This document shows, in pieces, positions 1 through 12,527 of a stretch of 64,000 nucleotides of DNA; position 1 is the first letter of the stretch, and each line of letters starts with the position of its first letter. Below the pieces are notes generated by a model that was not told the DNA's origin, did not search any database, and was given only the letters and a program-made list of their open reading frames with translations. Origin of the DNA: Ancistrus triradiatus (taxonomy: Eukaryota > Chordata > Actinopteri > Siluriformes > Loricariidae); the NCBI GenBank assembly GCA_025084515.1, contig JAJAGP010000080.1, positions 372,001 through 436,000 on the forward strand, written 5' to 3'. The position numbers and the translations under genes were made by a program.

Positions 1-274
1 TGTCTGTCTCTCTCCTGCTGTCTGACTGTCTTGCTGCATGGTTTTCTTTTTTTCTTGCTGTTTGACTGTCTTTTTTTTCTTGATGTATGGTTGTCTTTTT
101 CTTGTTGTCCTTTTTCTTTCTGTCTGACTCTCTTCTTGATATGTCTTTTGTTGTTTTCTTTTTTCTTGCTGTCTTTTTGTCTCGCTGTCTGGCTATATTT
201 GTTTTCTTTCTGTCTGGCTATCTTTTTCTTGATGTCTGTTTGTCTTGTTGTTTTTTTTCTTGATATCTGGCTGT

Positions 275-308
<34 letters not shown>

Positions 309-1250
309 CCTCAATGTTTGGTTGTCTTTTTCTTGCTGTCTGACCGTCTATTTTTCTTTATGTATGGCTGTCTCTTTTTATTTATGTCTTTCTTTTTCTT
401 GTCTTTTTTCTTTATCTGGCTGTATTTTTTTTATTTTTTTATTGCTTTGTCTTTTCCTTGATTTTTTTTCTTGATGTATGGCTGTCCTTTTTTTATTGAT
501 GTCTTTCTTTTTCTTGTCTTTATGTCTGGCTGTTTCCTTGCTGTTTGACTTTTTTTTTTTTTTTTGACTGTTTGTCTTTTTCTTGTCTTTTTTCTTGATG
601 TCTTTTTCTTTTTTTCTGGTTGTCTTCCTCTTTGTCTGGCTGGCTGTCTCTTTTTTTTTTTTTTCTCTCTCTCAATGTTTGGCTGTCTTTATCTTGCTGT
701 CTGACTGTCTTTTTCTTGATGTATGGCTGTAATTTTTTATTGCTTTGTGACTGTCTTTTTCCTTGCTGTTTGACTGTCTTTTTCTTGTCTTTTTTCTTGA
801 TGTCTACCTGTTTTTTTTTTTTTTGTTTTTTTTTTTTTTTTTTTTTTCTTGATGTATGGCTGTCTTTCTTATTGCCTTTTTTCTTGATGTCTCTTTTCCC
901 TTGTTGTCTCTCTTTTTTCCTGATGTCTGGCTGTTGGTCTTTTTAAAAAAAAATTATATATATATTTTTTATTCCTCTCCCCTCTTTTTGTCCAGCTTGT
1001 TTGTTGCTGTTTACTTTCCTGCAGTCTGTATCTTGTGCTTTGTCTTTTTCTGTCTTTCTTTTAGAAAGACGTTCTTTAGTCTGGCTTTTATTTTTTGTCT
1101 GTTTGTCTCTTGGCTGTATTTATGTCTCACTATAATTCTTTTTCTGTCTTATTTGATGCCTCACTGTCTGACTTTTTCCCCCACTCTCTCTGCCTGTTTT
1201 GTTTCAACCTCTTATTTTTTCTTTCTTGCTGTCTGTTGGGCTTTTGAAAG
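1..1250 (+). repeat. Pyrimidine-rich minisatellite-like tract
   Basis: About 1.2 kb in which the + strand is mostly T and C. Degenerate units resembling TTTTTCTTGATGTCTGGCTGTC-type phrases recur at irregular spacing, separated by long T runs (for example about 275-310, 545-565, 650-663 and 808-848). Open frames here encode only Phe/Leu/Cys/Ser-rich products and arise from composition. The tract runs off the left edge of the window. Such a strand-asymmetric tract can form triplex DNA, but that is inference. Confidence 0.8.
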
Positions 1251-1854
1251 CTGTATTTCCTTCTGTCCCATATCGTTTAGCCCACACAGCTACACTAATA
1301 ACACATCAGCACCAGTTGGGATTCATTTGGTCGTGTGAGGTTCATACGCAGATGGTTGCAGATTGTAAGGTAGCTAGCTAAACTGTTATCAACCACACAT
1401 TGATTTACTTTTGCGCAGGATTTGATCTTAAATTACACGTATCAGAAAGCCTTTATATTTGTCTGCTTTATCATAGCAGAAAACTGCAGCAAGCAAACTC
1501 CCATTACGTTACGTTTTAAAGCAAGCAGTCCATGACTGATGTTGTTATTGCCCTCCACAGAGGATAAGGAAGTGACAAGTGGCATGCAAAATCATAATTT
1601 CCCATCCGGCATAGAAGTGGAAACAAGGAACAGTACAGGAGGTTTGTTATCAAGTGTAATGAACAGATTTGCTTAAGACATAAGATACAGGAAACGGATG
1701 TAAATCTGGCTGGATGGAGGCGGGTACAAACATGCGTCCACAGAGACCACACGCATGAAGCGACCAGGTGTAGTCAGCTTGAGTCTGTACTAGGGCCAGG
1801 TGTTTCTAGATCAGGAATGATTAAAAGGTTTCCACGATTTGGACAGGGATATCA
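1251..1854. other. Unassigned intergenic stretch
   Basis: Ordinary mixed-composition sequence with no splice-supported exon and no repeat I can name. The short minus-strand open frame at 1516-1752 has no recognisable domain. Confidence 0.4.
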
Positions 1855-2052
1855 CGAGAACCACTTGGGTTTACTTCGGGTGCTCCGGTTTCCTCCCACA
1901 GTCCAAACACATGCATTAGGTTAATTGATTACGCTGAACTGGTCAGATATGGGGGTGTATGACTAGTTTCAATATAACCTTGTGTTTCGATGTAACTGTT
2001 TGCCTGGTGTTAAATAGCCGATGTTGAAAGCGACATTAAATAAACTAAACAA
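1855..2052 (+). mobile_element. DANA/Mermaid-like SINE fragment
   Basis: The stretch containing GGTGCTCCGGTTTCCTCCCA followed by CAGTCCAAACACATGCATTAG and then TTAATTGATTACGCTGAACT is the characteristic internal phrase of fish DANA/Mermaid-type SINEs. The tRNA-like head is absent. The copy ends near the AAATAAACTAAACAAACAG tail. Family assignment is from memory of the motif. Confidence 0.6.
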
Positions 2053-2114
2053 ACAGCACTGAAAATGCTGATATGGCATCCCAAGGTGCTTTAGCAACCA
2101 AATGCTACTCTCCA

Positions 2115-2131
2115 TTTCTTTCCTGTTGTCT

Positions 2132-2166
<35 letters not shown>

Positions 2167-2320
2167 CTGTCCTTTTTGGTCTTTTTTGTTGTTGTTCTGT
2201 CTTTAATTGTCTTGTTCTCAGGTCAGCCTTCTTTTTCCTTTGTGTTGTCTGTCTCAGGTTTTGCTGTTTGTTTTGTCTTATTGTTTTGTCTTTCTTTCTG
2301 GCTTCTTGGCTATTTTAAAC
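2115..2320 (+). repeat. T-rich tract with short TGTCTT-type phrases
   Basis: A T run at about 2137-2162 is followed by TTTTGTCTT/CTGTCTTTAATTG phrases. It resembles the tract at the left edge of the window and probably comes from the same repeat type. Confidence 0.5.
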
Positions 2321-2786
2321 TAGGGGTGCAATGATTAATCGACTTGGTCTCTAAAACTGACTGCCAAATTAGTTGGCAACTAATTTAATAGTCAATTTGT
2401 CTGTAAAAGGCCATATTTCACAGTATGAGCTGTGACATTTTGGCTCTATTTTCTTAAGCTTTTCTGTCATATTGAGACACCCAGCTTTTGTCTGAGGACT
2501 GTGTGTGTAAAAAATGGATGTATACAGCTTGAGCGAGGGAGACTGGATAGTAAAGCAACCTGTCAAATGAAATGAAAAGCTTGTCCTTACACTTGGCTGT
2601 TTTTCCCTCACACATGAGGTGTGAAGTGTTGCCAGACCTCTCACTTCCCAAATGCTTAGCCTTTGCTGTGGAAGATTTTGGTCATCTCATCCATTCTAGG
2701 CTCCATCTAGGGGACTAATATGAAATTGGCATCTCTTCCTTTGTTATCCAATGGAAAATGATTAGTTTATCACTAACTAGACCTAC

Positions 2787-3765
2787 AAGTCAAGTCAGGT
2801 TTATTTATATAGCGCTTTTTACAACGGAGCATTGTCTCAAAGCAACTTTACAAGTTTAGATTATCTCCTAATATCTACGTCCAATCCCAGATTGAGCAAG
2901 CCTAGGGCGACAGTGGCAAGGAAAAACTCCCTAAGTGTTATGAGGAAGAAACCTTGGGAAGACTCATAAAGGGACCCAACCTCCTTGGGCGGTGTAGATG
3001 ATAAATCTAAGAATGAAACTAAAGTCATGGAGTCGAACTGCAAATAAAATGTGAAATATGCACATCGGCATTAAGTAGTCCGATACACAGAGTCACTCTA
3101 GGATCCTGAGTCTAAGCAGGAAAGTTGTTGGCGGCACTTCGATCCCAGCCAACCAGAGGAGGGTGAGGGTTACTGTCCTCTGGTGTGGCCTGGGTAATGG
3201 TGGGGATGGAGCTGATGATGGAAGAAGCTTGAGTGAAGCTGATGTGGGTGAACATCATGTGTGGGGCTGGAACTGGTACCGGAACACAGCTCGGAGAGAA
3301 AACAGAAAATGTAGTTAGTTATTGATTAATTGCACATTGTCTATTAACAATCACTGATGCCATGTGTGGCATAGCTAGAAAGAGGAGAACTGAACGGCAA
3401 CAGCCAAGAGGGATCATGAGACATTGGCAACCCCACAGGAGACAGAAGACATCAACCCAACGTCTGATCACCATAAGGCACTTTGACTGTGATCCCCCAG
3501 CTCTGCTCTTAGTCTAAGGCAAGGATGCACAAGTCGAGATCACGAGGACCGAAGCCCAGTTCAGCCAGACCGACCACTCGACACTCCCGGCTAACGGACA
3601 AGGCAGGCAGGCCAGACATGACTCCAGACTTCGGCCCCAGTAACCCGAGCCATGCATCCCGGTCTAAATCTAGTCAAAAGCCTGCGTAAATAAGTATGTC
3701 TTTAGCCTAGACTTAAAATTTTGCAGAGTGTCTGAGTCTCGAACGAAAGTGGGTAGTTTATTCCG
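2787..3765 (+). repeat. Abundant dispersed fish repeat (about 1 kb)
   Basis: Starts with GTCAGGTTTATTTATATAGC, continues through GGCAAGGAAAAACTCCCTAA and a run with AGGAAGAAACCTTGGG, and ends near a stretch reading GTAGTTTATTCCGTAGTTGG. This arrangement is a very common dispersed element in teleost noncoding DNA. I am not sure of its class. A fragment of the same family with AAAAACTCCCCAAACGTTAT lies at about 27680-27780. Confidence 0.6.
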
Positions 3766-3829
3766 TAGTTGGGGGGCCATACATGTGTCAATTGTTTCTT
3801 TATTTCTTTCTTTGGTAGTTTTCTGTACA

Positions 3830-3910
3830 TCTACGCTGCAGCATTAGAAGTTTCCCACTTGGGATCGATTAAAGTACTCTGCCTGTCCATTCATCCGTCC
3901 ATCCACCATT
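3830..3910 (+). mobile_element. Possible LINE (L2/CR1-type) 3' tail
   Basis: TTTCCCACTTGGGATCGATT followed by AAAGTACTCTG and short TCCA/TCCG repeats looks like the conserved 3' end of fish L2/CR1-type LINEs. Only the tail is present. Confidence 0.4.
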
Positions 3911-4584
3911 GCTGTCCATTTCCATTTTCTACATCTTTCCATTTAAACGTCTTTCGCACATCGTTACAAGGTGTTCTGTGTTCTTCGACTGGAAAAAATC
4001 TCGGCAATTAGACTAGACAGTCAGAACCGAACTGTCACTCAAAGGACAAAGGCTTAGCTCTTCAAAAGACCACTTTCTGCCCCGTGTCTTCTAATTCCAG
4101 AAATTCTCATTTTCTCGAGCAGTTAGTCCTATGAGTCCTTTCACCCTCCCTCTTGCTTCTCACTTGTTTTCGACTCATTTCTTCGTGCTTGTCGTCTTGT
4201 GAAGGTGCTGCCTGTCAAGTGTGCGTAGCTCCTTTCACACTCGAAACCTGCGTAATTACCAGGTTGCCTTCGCTGGTAATGGCCCGGCTTTGTGACTTTC
4301 ACACGTGAAGACCTTAACACCCTGTCAGACATGATGACAGACCTCTTACACACTCCCGAGGTATAATGATCCCAAGTACTGTGGGCTCGGTGGAATTTAA
4401 ATGCTTGGATTTGTTTATCTGCTGTATCTTTAAATAGGGAATTATTCACTCACGAATGACCATCGAGGTTTGGTGGTGCCACCGTTCTGGCTGGATGTTA
4501 AACAGAAACAGTGTGTGTCTGAGGGAGCACCATTTGATAGGGATCATCTCCTTGCTGCTGCAAGAATTGCCCCGTCGACCTGTC
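3911..4584. other. Unassigned intergenic stretch
   Basis: No gene or named repeat recognised. The open frames (for example 4141-4449 on the minus strand) show no known domain and lack splice context. Confidence 0.4.
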
Positions 4585-5115
4585 AAGGAGTGCGTTTACG
4601 TGCACTTAATAATCCGATCATAGTCGGATTTCTGCAGTTATCTGATTATTCAAGTGGTCATGTAGCCTATACAGCGTACTCTGACCTAGAAATCAGATTA
4701 AGTAATCCGATAGCTGGATTTTACCCCAGTAATTGGATTACTCGTAGCATGTCGACCAGTTAGCCAATTATAATGTGTTCTCAGTCTGCGCATTTGCACG
4801 AGTGTTCCCCCACCGTTGCATCTTTCTAAAGAATTGGCTTCATTTTGCCTCTTTTTCCATAGACTTTGGCGTTTCTTTTTCTTGCTGGATCTGGCAACCC
4901 CAGAATGAAATGCGCCATGGAGTTAAAGGCAACGAAACGACTATCTAACACTTTGGGGAGACTATGAAATGCAGTGTGTGTATATATACGAGAAAATGGG
5001 TCATTTGATTATTTAATATTAAAGTTCAGAGTTTGTCACATTTCTGTCAGATTATTGGCTGGTTGCGAAGTAGGAATCTGATTACTGCCAGGGTGTGAAT
5101 AATCGGTGACGCAAT
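4585..5115. mobile_element. Putative MITE with TAATCCGA-type termini
   Basis: Begins GTTTACGTGCACTTAATAAT, with repeated AATCCGAT/CGGATT phrases on both strands through 4760. It ends near 5050-5110 with inverted-like TCAGATTATT...GATTACTGCC...GAATAATCGG. Such short AT-rich elements with a GTTTACATGCA-like start are common in fish. The boundaries are estimates. Confidence 0.4.
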
Positions 5116-6342
5116 CAGCAACTACATAGGAAGTAGGCAGCAAGGGCAGTTGGTAGGTATCGAGACGGACCCAATGAATTCTCAGTGAGAGAAAATTTAA
5201 ATTAACAGAACATGTTCTGGATTTCTAACTCATACATTTTGGAAAAATGAATGTATTTGCAACCATTTTGGTCGCAGTCTAGAACCCTGCCTTTTTTTAC
5301 GAAACCGTGTCATCATCATTACGAAACAGTGATTGAATGCCAGTAAGAGGTTGTTAGTAAGAGTTACTCTGGGCTCGCTGTCCTGTAATTTAGTTTTTTT
5401 CGCCACACTAATGAGGTCATTTTTGATATAGCTTATTTTAATAATAGTTGACCATGTTGTCCAGCTGTGGTGAATGGTATAAGAAATATCTTTCCTGCCA
5501 TGAGGACAGGAAATGGTGGCTGTAGAAGAAACCGCACACTGCATTTGTACACATCCTGTTGTGTAGCAGTGGATGATAGTGATGAGTACTGGAGGGCTGG
5601 GTTAATCGCTGGGATGCCACTGATGTATGGCATCTTCAGCTGTTGGTTTGCGTGCCTCATTTGTTGTGTAATGCCATGTGAGTATTTGTTTTGTTATACT
5701 GGGGATTAAATACTGTGGTTCACAGGATTCTGTGTATTTGGGACGCAAATGTATCTGTCATATCCGCCCATCCAATATACTGATGTGTAGCTGAATTAGC
5801 AGTACAGTACTTTTCATGGAAATGAAAATTCTTGGATGAAAATGAATTATTTGAATGCACTGAGCTGAAGTCTGAAACGGCGAGATGTTTGTTTTTTAGT
5901 TTGCATTTTTTAGGGGGGGTTAATGTGTTTGTTTAAAAAAATACAAATAAAAAAGATTTGGCTGATATCAGACGAACAGTGATTTAAAGATTATTTTAAT
6001 ATCTAATGTGTCTGGATATTGTGAATTTATCTTTTTTTTTTTTTTTTTTTATTATTACCGACTTTAGGCCTTTTCACACCGTCTAATTTTTACGGACGAA
6101 AACAACGCACATCAAGTTTTCAAAAAGAATCCACGTATATTAACACCGTCCTTCACACGGAGTCCAAAACTGACTGATGTTTAATCAGAGCCTGTTCTAA
6201 TTTCTGCGTTGGTCAGATATGTTAAAATCAGGCCAACCAATCAGAGCTCGGTTGTCAGGCAGAACGGCTAATCCTGCTAGTAGCAGAGTGCAAGATCTTA
6301 TAGAGCAAGCAACACGCTGACTGTAACAACATGGATATAAAA
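5116..6342. other. Intergenic DNA with a possible MITE at 6060-6280
   Basis: No host exon recognised. From about 6060 (TTTCACACCGTCTAATTTTT and onwards) the text looks like a short nonautonomous DNA transposon. A T run lies at 6030-6050. The open frames at 5230-5709 overlap on both strands and show no domain. Confidence 0.35.
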
Positions 6343-6387
6343 AATATTTGGCGGAATATAACAGAGAATTATATTCCGCCAAATATT
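6343..6387. repeat. Perfect hairpin, 19-bp arms and 7-nt loop
   Basis: Left arm 6343-6361 (AATATTTGGCGGAATATAA) is the exact reverse complement of right arm 6369-6387, with loop 6362-6368 (CAGAGAA). The right arm runs straight into the truncated left end of the Tc1 copy that follows; the AAATATT at the outer end of the arm also belongs to that Tc1 family. Confidence 0.95.
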
Positions 6388-7732
6388 ATACTTGGGTCAT
6401 TTATTTATTGAGGAAAATGATCCAATATTACATATTAGTGAGTGGCAAAAGTATGTGAACCTCTAGGATTAGCAGTTATTTTGAAGGTGAAATTAGTCAG
6501 GTGTTTTCAATCAATGGGATGACAATCAGGTGTGAGTGGGCACCCTGTTTTATTTAAAGAACAGAGATCTATCAAAGTCTGCTCTTCACAACATGTTTGT
6601 GGAAGTGTATCATGGCATGAACAAAGGAGATTTCTGAGGAGCTCAAAGTTGTTGATGCTCATCAGGCTGGAAAAGGTTACAAAACCATCTCTAAAGAGTT
6701 TTGACTCCACCAATCCACAGTCAGATTGTGTACAAATGGAGGAAATTCAAGACCATTGTTACCCTCCCCAGGAGTGGTCGACCAACAAAGATCACTCCAA
6801 GAGCAAGGTGTGTAATAGTTGGCGAGGTCACAAAGGACCCCAGGTAACTCTAAGCAACTGAAGGCCTCTCGCACATTAGTTAATGTGCCATGAGTCCACC
6901 ATCCGGAGAACACTGAAAAAACAATGGTGTGGCATTGGCGGGCAGGGTTGGGCAAGGAGAAAAGCCACTGTTCTCAAAAAGAACATTGCTGCTTCGTCTG
7001 CCGTTTGCTAAAGGATCACGTGGACAAGCCAGAAGGCTATTGGAAGGATGTTTTGTGGATGGATGAGACCAAAACTTTTTGGTTTAAAAGAAAAGCGTTA
7101 TGTTTGGAGAAAGGAAAACACTGCATTCCAGCATAAGAACCTTATCCCATCTATGAAACATGGTGGTGGTAGTATCATGGTTTGGGCCTGTTTTGCTGCA
7201 TCTGGGCCAGGACGGCTTGCCATCATTGATGGAACAATGCATTCTGAATTGTATCAAATTCTAAAGGAAAATGTCAGGACATCTGTCCATGAACTGAATC
7301 TCAAGAGAAGGTGGGGGTGGGTCATGCAGCAAGACAGCGACCCTAAGCACACAAGCCGTTCTACCAAAGTGAGCAGTTAATGTGAGGAAACCCACCAACA
7401 TCCCAGAGCTGAAGCTGTTCTATACGGAGGAATGGGCTAAAATTCCTCCAAGCCGGTGTGCAGGACTGATCGACAGTTACAGGAAACCTTTGGTTGCAGT
7501 TATTGGGGTCACACCAGATACTGAAAGCAAAGGTTCACATACTTTTGCCACTCATTAATATGTCATATTGGATCATTTTCCTCAATAAATAAATGTCCAA
7601 GTGTAATATTTGTTTCATTTGTTGAACTGGGTTCTCTTTATCTACTTGTCTGAAAATATGATGTTTTACATCAGATTTATGCAGAAATGTAGAAAAATCT
7701 AAAGGGTTCACAAACGTTCAAGCACCAATGTA
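6380..7732 (+). mobile_element. Tc1-like transposon, family A, 5'-truncated and dead
   Basis: Tc1/mariner relic. The right end is intact (CAAGCACCAATGTA at 7719-7732), but the outer part of the left inverted repeat is missing and replaced by the hairpin above. Transposase fragments run on the + strand in several frames: an N-terminal helix-turn-helix part (about 6610-6870), a DDE-region segment with FCGWMRPKLFGLKEK and GGGSIMVWACFAASGPGRLA (about 7048-7215), and KHTSRSTK (about 7345). Frameshifts and stops break it. Four other copies of this family are in the window. Confidence 0.9.
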
Positions 7733-8869
7733 TGAAGGGTACGCACTTATTCTGGTAAGTGTACATAAAGCCTCTTGATGGTTGTCTATTTTGAGTTCTA
7801 TCCACAGACAGAGGCTTTTAAACCTGTCTCTGTGTGTGTACAGGGTAAATGACTGACTGAGTTATTTATATCTGTGGTAAACGGAGGAGAGTTTCTTTTT
7901 TTTCTTTTTTCTTTTTTTTTTTTTTTGCTGCGAAAGGCAAATGGAAATTGATTCGTCTGACAGGATTGTGTGAGGAGAATGTGAATACAGAGCGTATAGC
8001 TTTAGGTCCTGCTTTCTGTTTAAGGTGACTCCCCAACAGCTTGTGAAGGAGATCTGGTCGACTAGCTCATTGTTGGATCTCGTAGCTAAACAATCATCCA
8101 AAACCAATATCTCGGTGACCACGGAGCTGTGGCTGTTCCAGTCACCTAACCTAAATTTTATTGATAAACTGTAAGGAATATTAGATGGGCATCCTGGTTT
8201 GCCCCTGATTTAATCTGGTCATGTGGGTTTGGAACCTAACGTAGAAATTAACTTGGCCCTGGCAGAGGTACACCCTGGGCAGGGCAGCAGTCCATCAAAG
8301 CATTCTGTAAACACACCTCCCAGCCTTCATGCTACAAACCCAGTGTTTCCTATACAATTATGTTTCTGTTAGCCACCACAGTGTCTGCATTGACTGGCAA
8401 ATATTGATTTTCAATTTTGTTATTATGATTTTTTTTTTTTTGTGCTAGTTTTAAGATGGGGTAAATCTTATTTTATTGTAGAGCTATGCATAGCACATTG
8501 ATTCATGCCTCCCCCTCGTGCTCTATTAATCTCTAATAATAAACAAGAAATTCTACATAAATCACATGCTTTTATTATGAATTAAGACTTTACAATATTG
8601 TTTACTGTTACAAAGTTTGTTGTTTTAATAACTAATAATTTTGTCAATAATCCCATTTGTATTGTGTATTATATTAAAAATGTACCAAACTAGTAATAAT
8701 AGTAATCTGTTAACCTTGTTTAGCACCCTTCATAGTACCCAAGGTAAATAGCATGATTTTTATAATACTTACTAAATTCGTTTAGTAAGATGTATTAAAA
8801 TGAATCACTAATTAATAATTGTAATATATTTAGATTTTTTTGTTAAAATAATGAAATAAAGGAAAGCAT
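7733..8869. other. Intergenic DNA with repeat fragments
   Basis: No gene recognised. A short A/T-homopolymer patch lies at about 7893-7926. A dispersed-repeat-like stretch (GATGGGCATCCTGGTTTGCC to GCTACAAACCCAGTG) lies at about 8187-8345. The stretch after 8400 is AT-rich with no structure I can name. Confidence 0.4.
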
Positions 8870-9899
8870 GGTTTTTTTTGTTGGTGGGTTTCCTCACATT
8901 AGCTGCTCGCTTCAGGTCCTTCCACAACATTTCGATTGGATTAAGGTCAGGACTTTTACTTGGCCATTCCAAAACATGAACTTTATTCTTCTTTAACCAT
9001 TCTTTGGTAGAACGGCTTGTGTGCTTAGGGTCGCTGTTCTTGCTGCATGGACCCACCTTCTCTGAGCTTCAAGTTCATGGGACAGATGTTCTGACAAATT
9101 TCCTTTAGAGTTCTCTGAAATAATCAGAATTCATGTTCCATCAATGATGGCAAGCCGTCCTGGCCAGGCAGATTCAGCAAAACAGGCCCAAACCATAATA
9201 CTACCACCACCATGTTGCACAGATGGGATAAGGTTCTTATGGAATGCAGTGTTTTCCTTTCTCCAAACATAATGCTTTTCTTTTAAACCAAAAAGTTCTA
9301 TATTGGTCTCATCCATCCACAAAACATTCTTCCAATAGCCTTCTGCTTCGTTTCGTTCTGCACACCATTGTTGTTCAGTGTTCTTCTGATGGTGGACTCA
9401 TGAACATTAACATTAGCCAATGTGAGAGAGGCCTTCAGTTGCTTAGAAGTTACCCTGGGGTCCTTTGTGACCTCGCCAGCTATTACACACCTTGCTCTTG
9501 GAGTGATCTTTGTTGGTCGTCCACTCCTGGGGAGGGTAACAATGGTCTTGAATTTCCTCCATTTGTACACAATCTGTCTGACTGTGGATTGGTGGAGTCC
9601 AAATTCTTTAGAGATGGTTTTGTAACCTTTTCAGCCTGATTAGCATCAACAACTTTTTCTGAGGTCTTCAGAAATCTCCTTTGTTCGTGCCATGATACAC
9701 TTCCACAAACGTGTGTTGTGAAGAGCAGACTTTCATAGATCCCTGTTCTTCACCTGACTCTAATTTCACCTTCAAATGAACTGCTAATCCTAGAGGTACT
9801 AGAGGTACATACTTTTGCCACTCACCAATATGTAATATTGGATCATTTTCATCAAAGAATAAATGACTAAGTATAATACTTTTGTCTCATTTGTTTAAC
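8870..9899 (-). mobile_element. Tc1-like transposon, family A, both ends truncated
   Basis: Transposase relic on the minus strand. Reading from about 9690 down, it contains the N-terminal segment, MYKWRKFKTIVTLPRSGRPT (in 9298-9570), the DDE-region phrase GGGSIMVWACFAESAWPGRL (about 9131-9240) and SPDLNPIEMLWKDLKRAANV (about 8900-8965). The outer inverted-repeat sequence is missing on both sides. The frame is broken between the segments. Confidence 0.9.
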
Positions 9900-12071
9900 T
9901 ATATCTATGTATATACGAACGGGAACTAAGAAGCGGTGCATAAAGGTCAAAGCAAGCGTGAGGCACTTGACTCTGGTGGGCTGTGCTGCAAAGATGCAGT
10001 TTTTGTTTCTCTTCTCGCTCTGTTGCTGCTTTAGCTTGGGTTTTTTCTGCGTGCGTGTTGGGCTTGCTTTACCCAGTTCAACATGGTTTGTGCACCGTCA
10101 CATAAAAGACAGTAATCTCCCTCTCAGTACTTGCCAATCAAAATCTCATTTTCAGTGGAGTAGCTTGTACACAATATTAACTCTACATGTTTTCCAGCAT
10201 CAAGCTGTACCCACTGAGCCATTCTGCCATTACAAGAAAAGATTACCAATAACTAATATTTCAAACACACGGCCCTTTTCAAATGACAGTTACTTTTAAA
10301 TTTCTCATGTGGTCAGTGTGAGGATAAGCCAACTAACTGTGAAGTCCTTGCCTTAGTTTGTAGCTGCTGGGAAAGTCAACATCTGGATATAGCAGTTGGG
10401 GCTTCTGGGATTTGTGGTCCAAAGCGAGATCAGAGCGGATTTAGTATGGCTGGAGAAGTTAAATGAGGATGTGAATGCTTGCTCTCTGGTGTATAGCAAA
10501 TGGAGAGGGATGCTCTGTTACAGTCATTTGAAGGCTCACACGATCAGTTCGGAGAGCGTCATTGTTGTAGATTCTTTTTCACAGTACACTTAAGCAACGT
10601 GACCCTCACCAGAAAAAGTGGGTGGAACCTGAGACAGTGTATACCTACACATGGTCAGAGTTTGCACCTTTTAGTCCCTTAGACAAGAGTTAGTCTGTAT
10701 TTCCATCTAGCGCTTCAGCTAGGAGCTGCAGGGACCTGTGACGGAGGGGGTTCGCTTGCAGAATGGTTTGTTTATTTCACACCATTGATTCACTCTTAGA
10801 AACGGCTAAATTAGAGAAAATATCGGCTGATTGCTTATTTGGGTTGAAACTAATACATAGCTGATCGATCCTTAAATCTGTAGTTCAAACAACTTTTGAA
10901 TCCTTTAGACACAAAATGCACACTGCCTATTACCGTTCCAGCAAATATTGAGAGAATTTTTTGCAATTTCACCCACTCCTAATGGAGAGAGCATTGTGTT
11001 CCTCCATGCTTGGTCAGTCTTCTTTCCTTTGAAGAGAAGTGGTGGTCACGGGGTCATCTCCTGTTGCTGCAACCTGCACTATAGCCTTAGGGGATTTCCT
11101 GAGTACAACAAGTGGAAAGGCAGTCTATATCAGCAATGCATAAAGATCTCAGTTCATTTGCACAATGGCCTCACCAACGTGAGGGGTACAGCAAGGCAAA
11201 TGAATGAGGCACATCTGAGCACTGCTATGTTACAAAAGAAGTGAAAATGTAACGTACATAACGCATGTCAGTAGTAATAGTCCCACTGTAAATGCGATTT
11301 GTCTTTTTTTTTTGTTCAATAAGAAGTTGTAGTTTTGTATGAATTGAAGAACAACGAACACTAAAGAACTTTTATTAATTGCATCAACTAAGCATACGAG
11401 CTGTCATTGCCGTGTCTGACTTTCCTTTAAATATTTGCCGATGTCCTTTTTTTCACTCCATGAGAAAAAGCGCAAGCTTTCCAGCTTTTGAAAAAATGCT
11501 GGTGCTTTATGGGAAATGTAGTGTCTGTGGTGAATTTGTGTTTCGTGTCCTGTAGTTCTGCTCAGAAATCAGGATAATATTGACTTTTTACCTCCGTGAT
11601 TTTAGTGGGGCACAGCAACATTTTATTGGGCACGCCCCTGTTGGAAGCAAAAAGAAGTGTACCTATGTCAGAGTGGCACGGCTGAAATATTCTACAAAGG
11701 GAAAAGTTTTGGGAACCACTGCTTTACCATGGCAGTGACCTGGATTTAAGGCTCACCGGTGCCTTCTGGCCAGATCACCCATGGCATGGGTATGACAGCA
11801 GCCAGCCCCACCCAGCCCTGCAATGGCCTGGCATTCTGGCTTGTCTGTGCAATGCAAATTCTTCGAACCCAACTGCGACTCTGCCCAGAATAAGCATTGC
11901 TAAAATGTGGAAAGCCATATTGTTTCTTACATTGGTTGGCTTATTTTCAGTTTGAAAATCTTTGTAACTAGAGTTACCCACACTTTTACATAAGACTGTG
12001 TATAACGTTGAATTTTACAGACATGTGACAGCCTGTCTTGCATTCCACACAGGTAGGTTCAGGTACAGCAG

Positions 12072-12074
<3 letters not shown>
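9900..12074. other. Intergenic DNA, no gene recognised
   Basis: Several 60-130 codon open frames (9907-10299, 10396-10593, 10948-11244, 11775-11981) have no recognisable domain, no clear splice context and no similarity I know. 10080-10260 ends in a ...TACCCACTGAGCCATTCTGCC phrase typical of SINE-like repeats. Confidence 0.4.

Positions 12075-12122
<48 letters not shown>
12075..12122. repeat. (TG)n microsatellite
   Basis: About 24 uninterrupted TG dinucleotides. Confidence 0.98.
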
Positions 12123-12126
<4 letters not shown>

Positions 12127-12475
12127 ATATATCATTTCGAGGACCAAGTGTTCCTATAAGGATGGAAACTGTGGGAACATTTTGGTCCTCACAGTGAAAA
12201 TAGCTTGTTTACAGAAACTGCAGCTTGTTTCTGAAGAAGCAACAGAGCCAAAAGGTTTTTTTTGGTCACTGAGGTTAAGGTTAGGGTTAGGTGAAAGTGT
12301 AGCATTAGTTAGCTACAGTGATCGTTATCATCAAAGGTAAGTCGCTGTTATAATAGATAAACGTGTGTGTGTGTGCGCTTTTATTACATGCTGCTTTAAA
12401 GCTCTGTAGTTGTCACATGTATTAAAGATGCAGCTCTTTCATGTCTTGTCTTATGGTTATGACCTACTTGGCTAG

Positions 12476-12476
12476 T

Positions 12477-12516
<40 letters not shown>
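12476..12516. repeat. (TG)n microsatellite
   Basis: About 20 uninterrupted TG dinucleotides, 350 bp downstream of the first TG microsatellite. Confidence 0.97.
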
Positions 12517-12517
<1 letters not shown>

Positions 12518-12527
12518 TACTGATATA

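Noticed and set aside
31..946. Long Phe/Leu/Cys-rich open frames in the left 1 kb
   Set aside because: They follow from pyrimidine-rich repeats (TTT, CTT, TGT, TCT codons) and have no domain or splice context.
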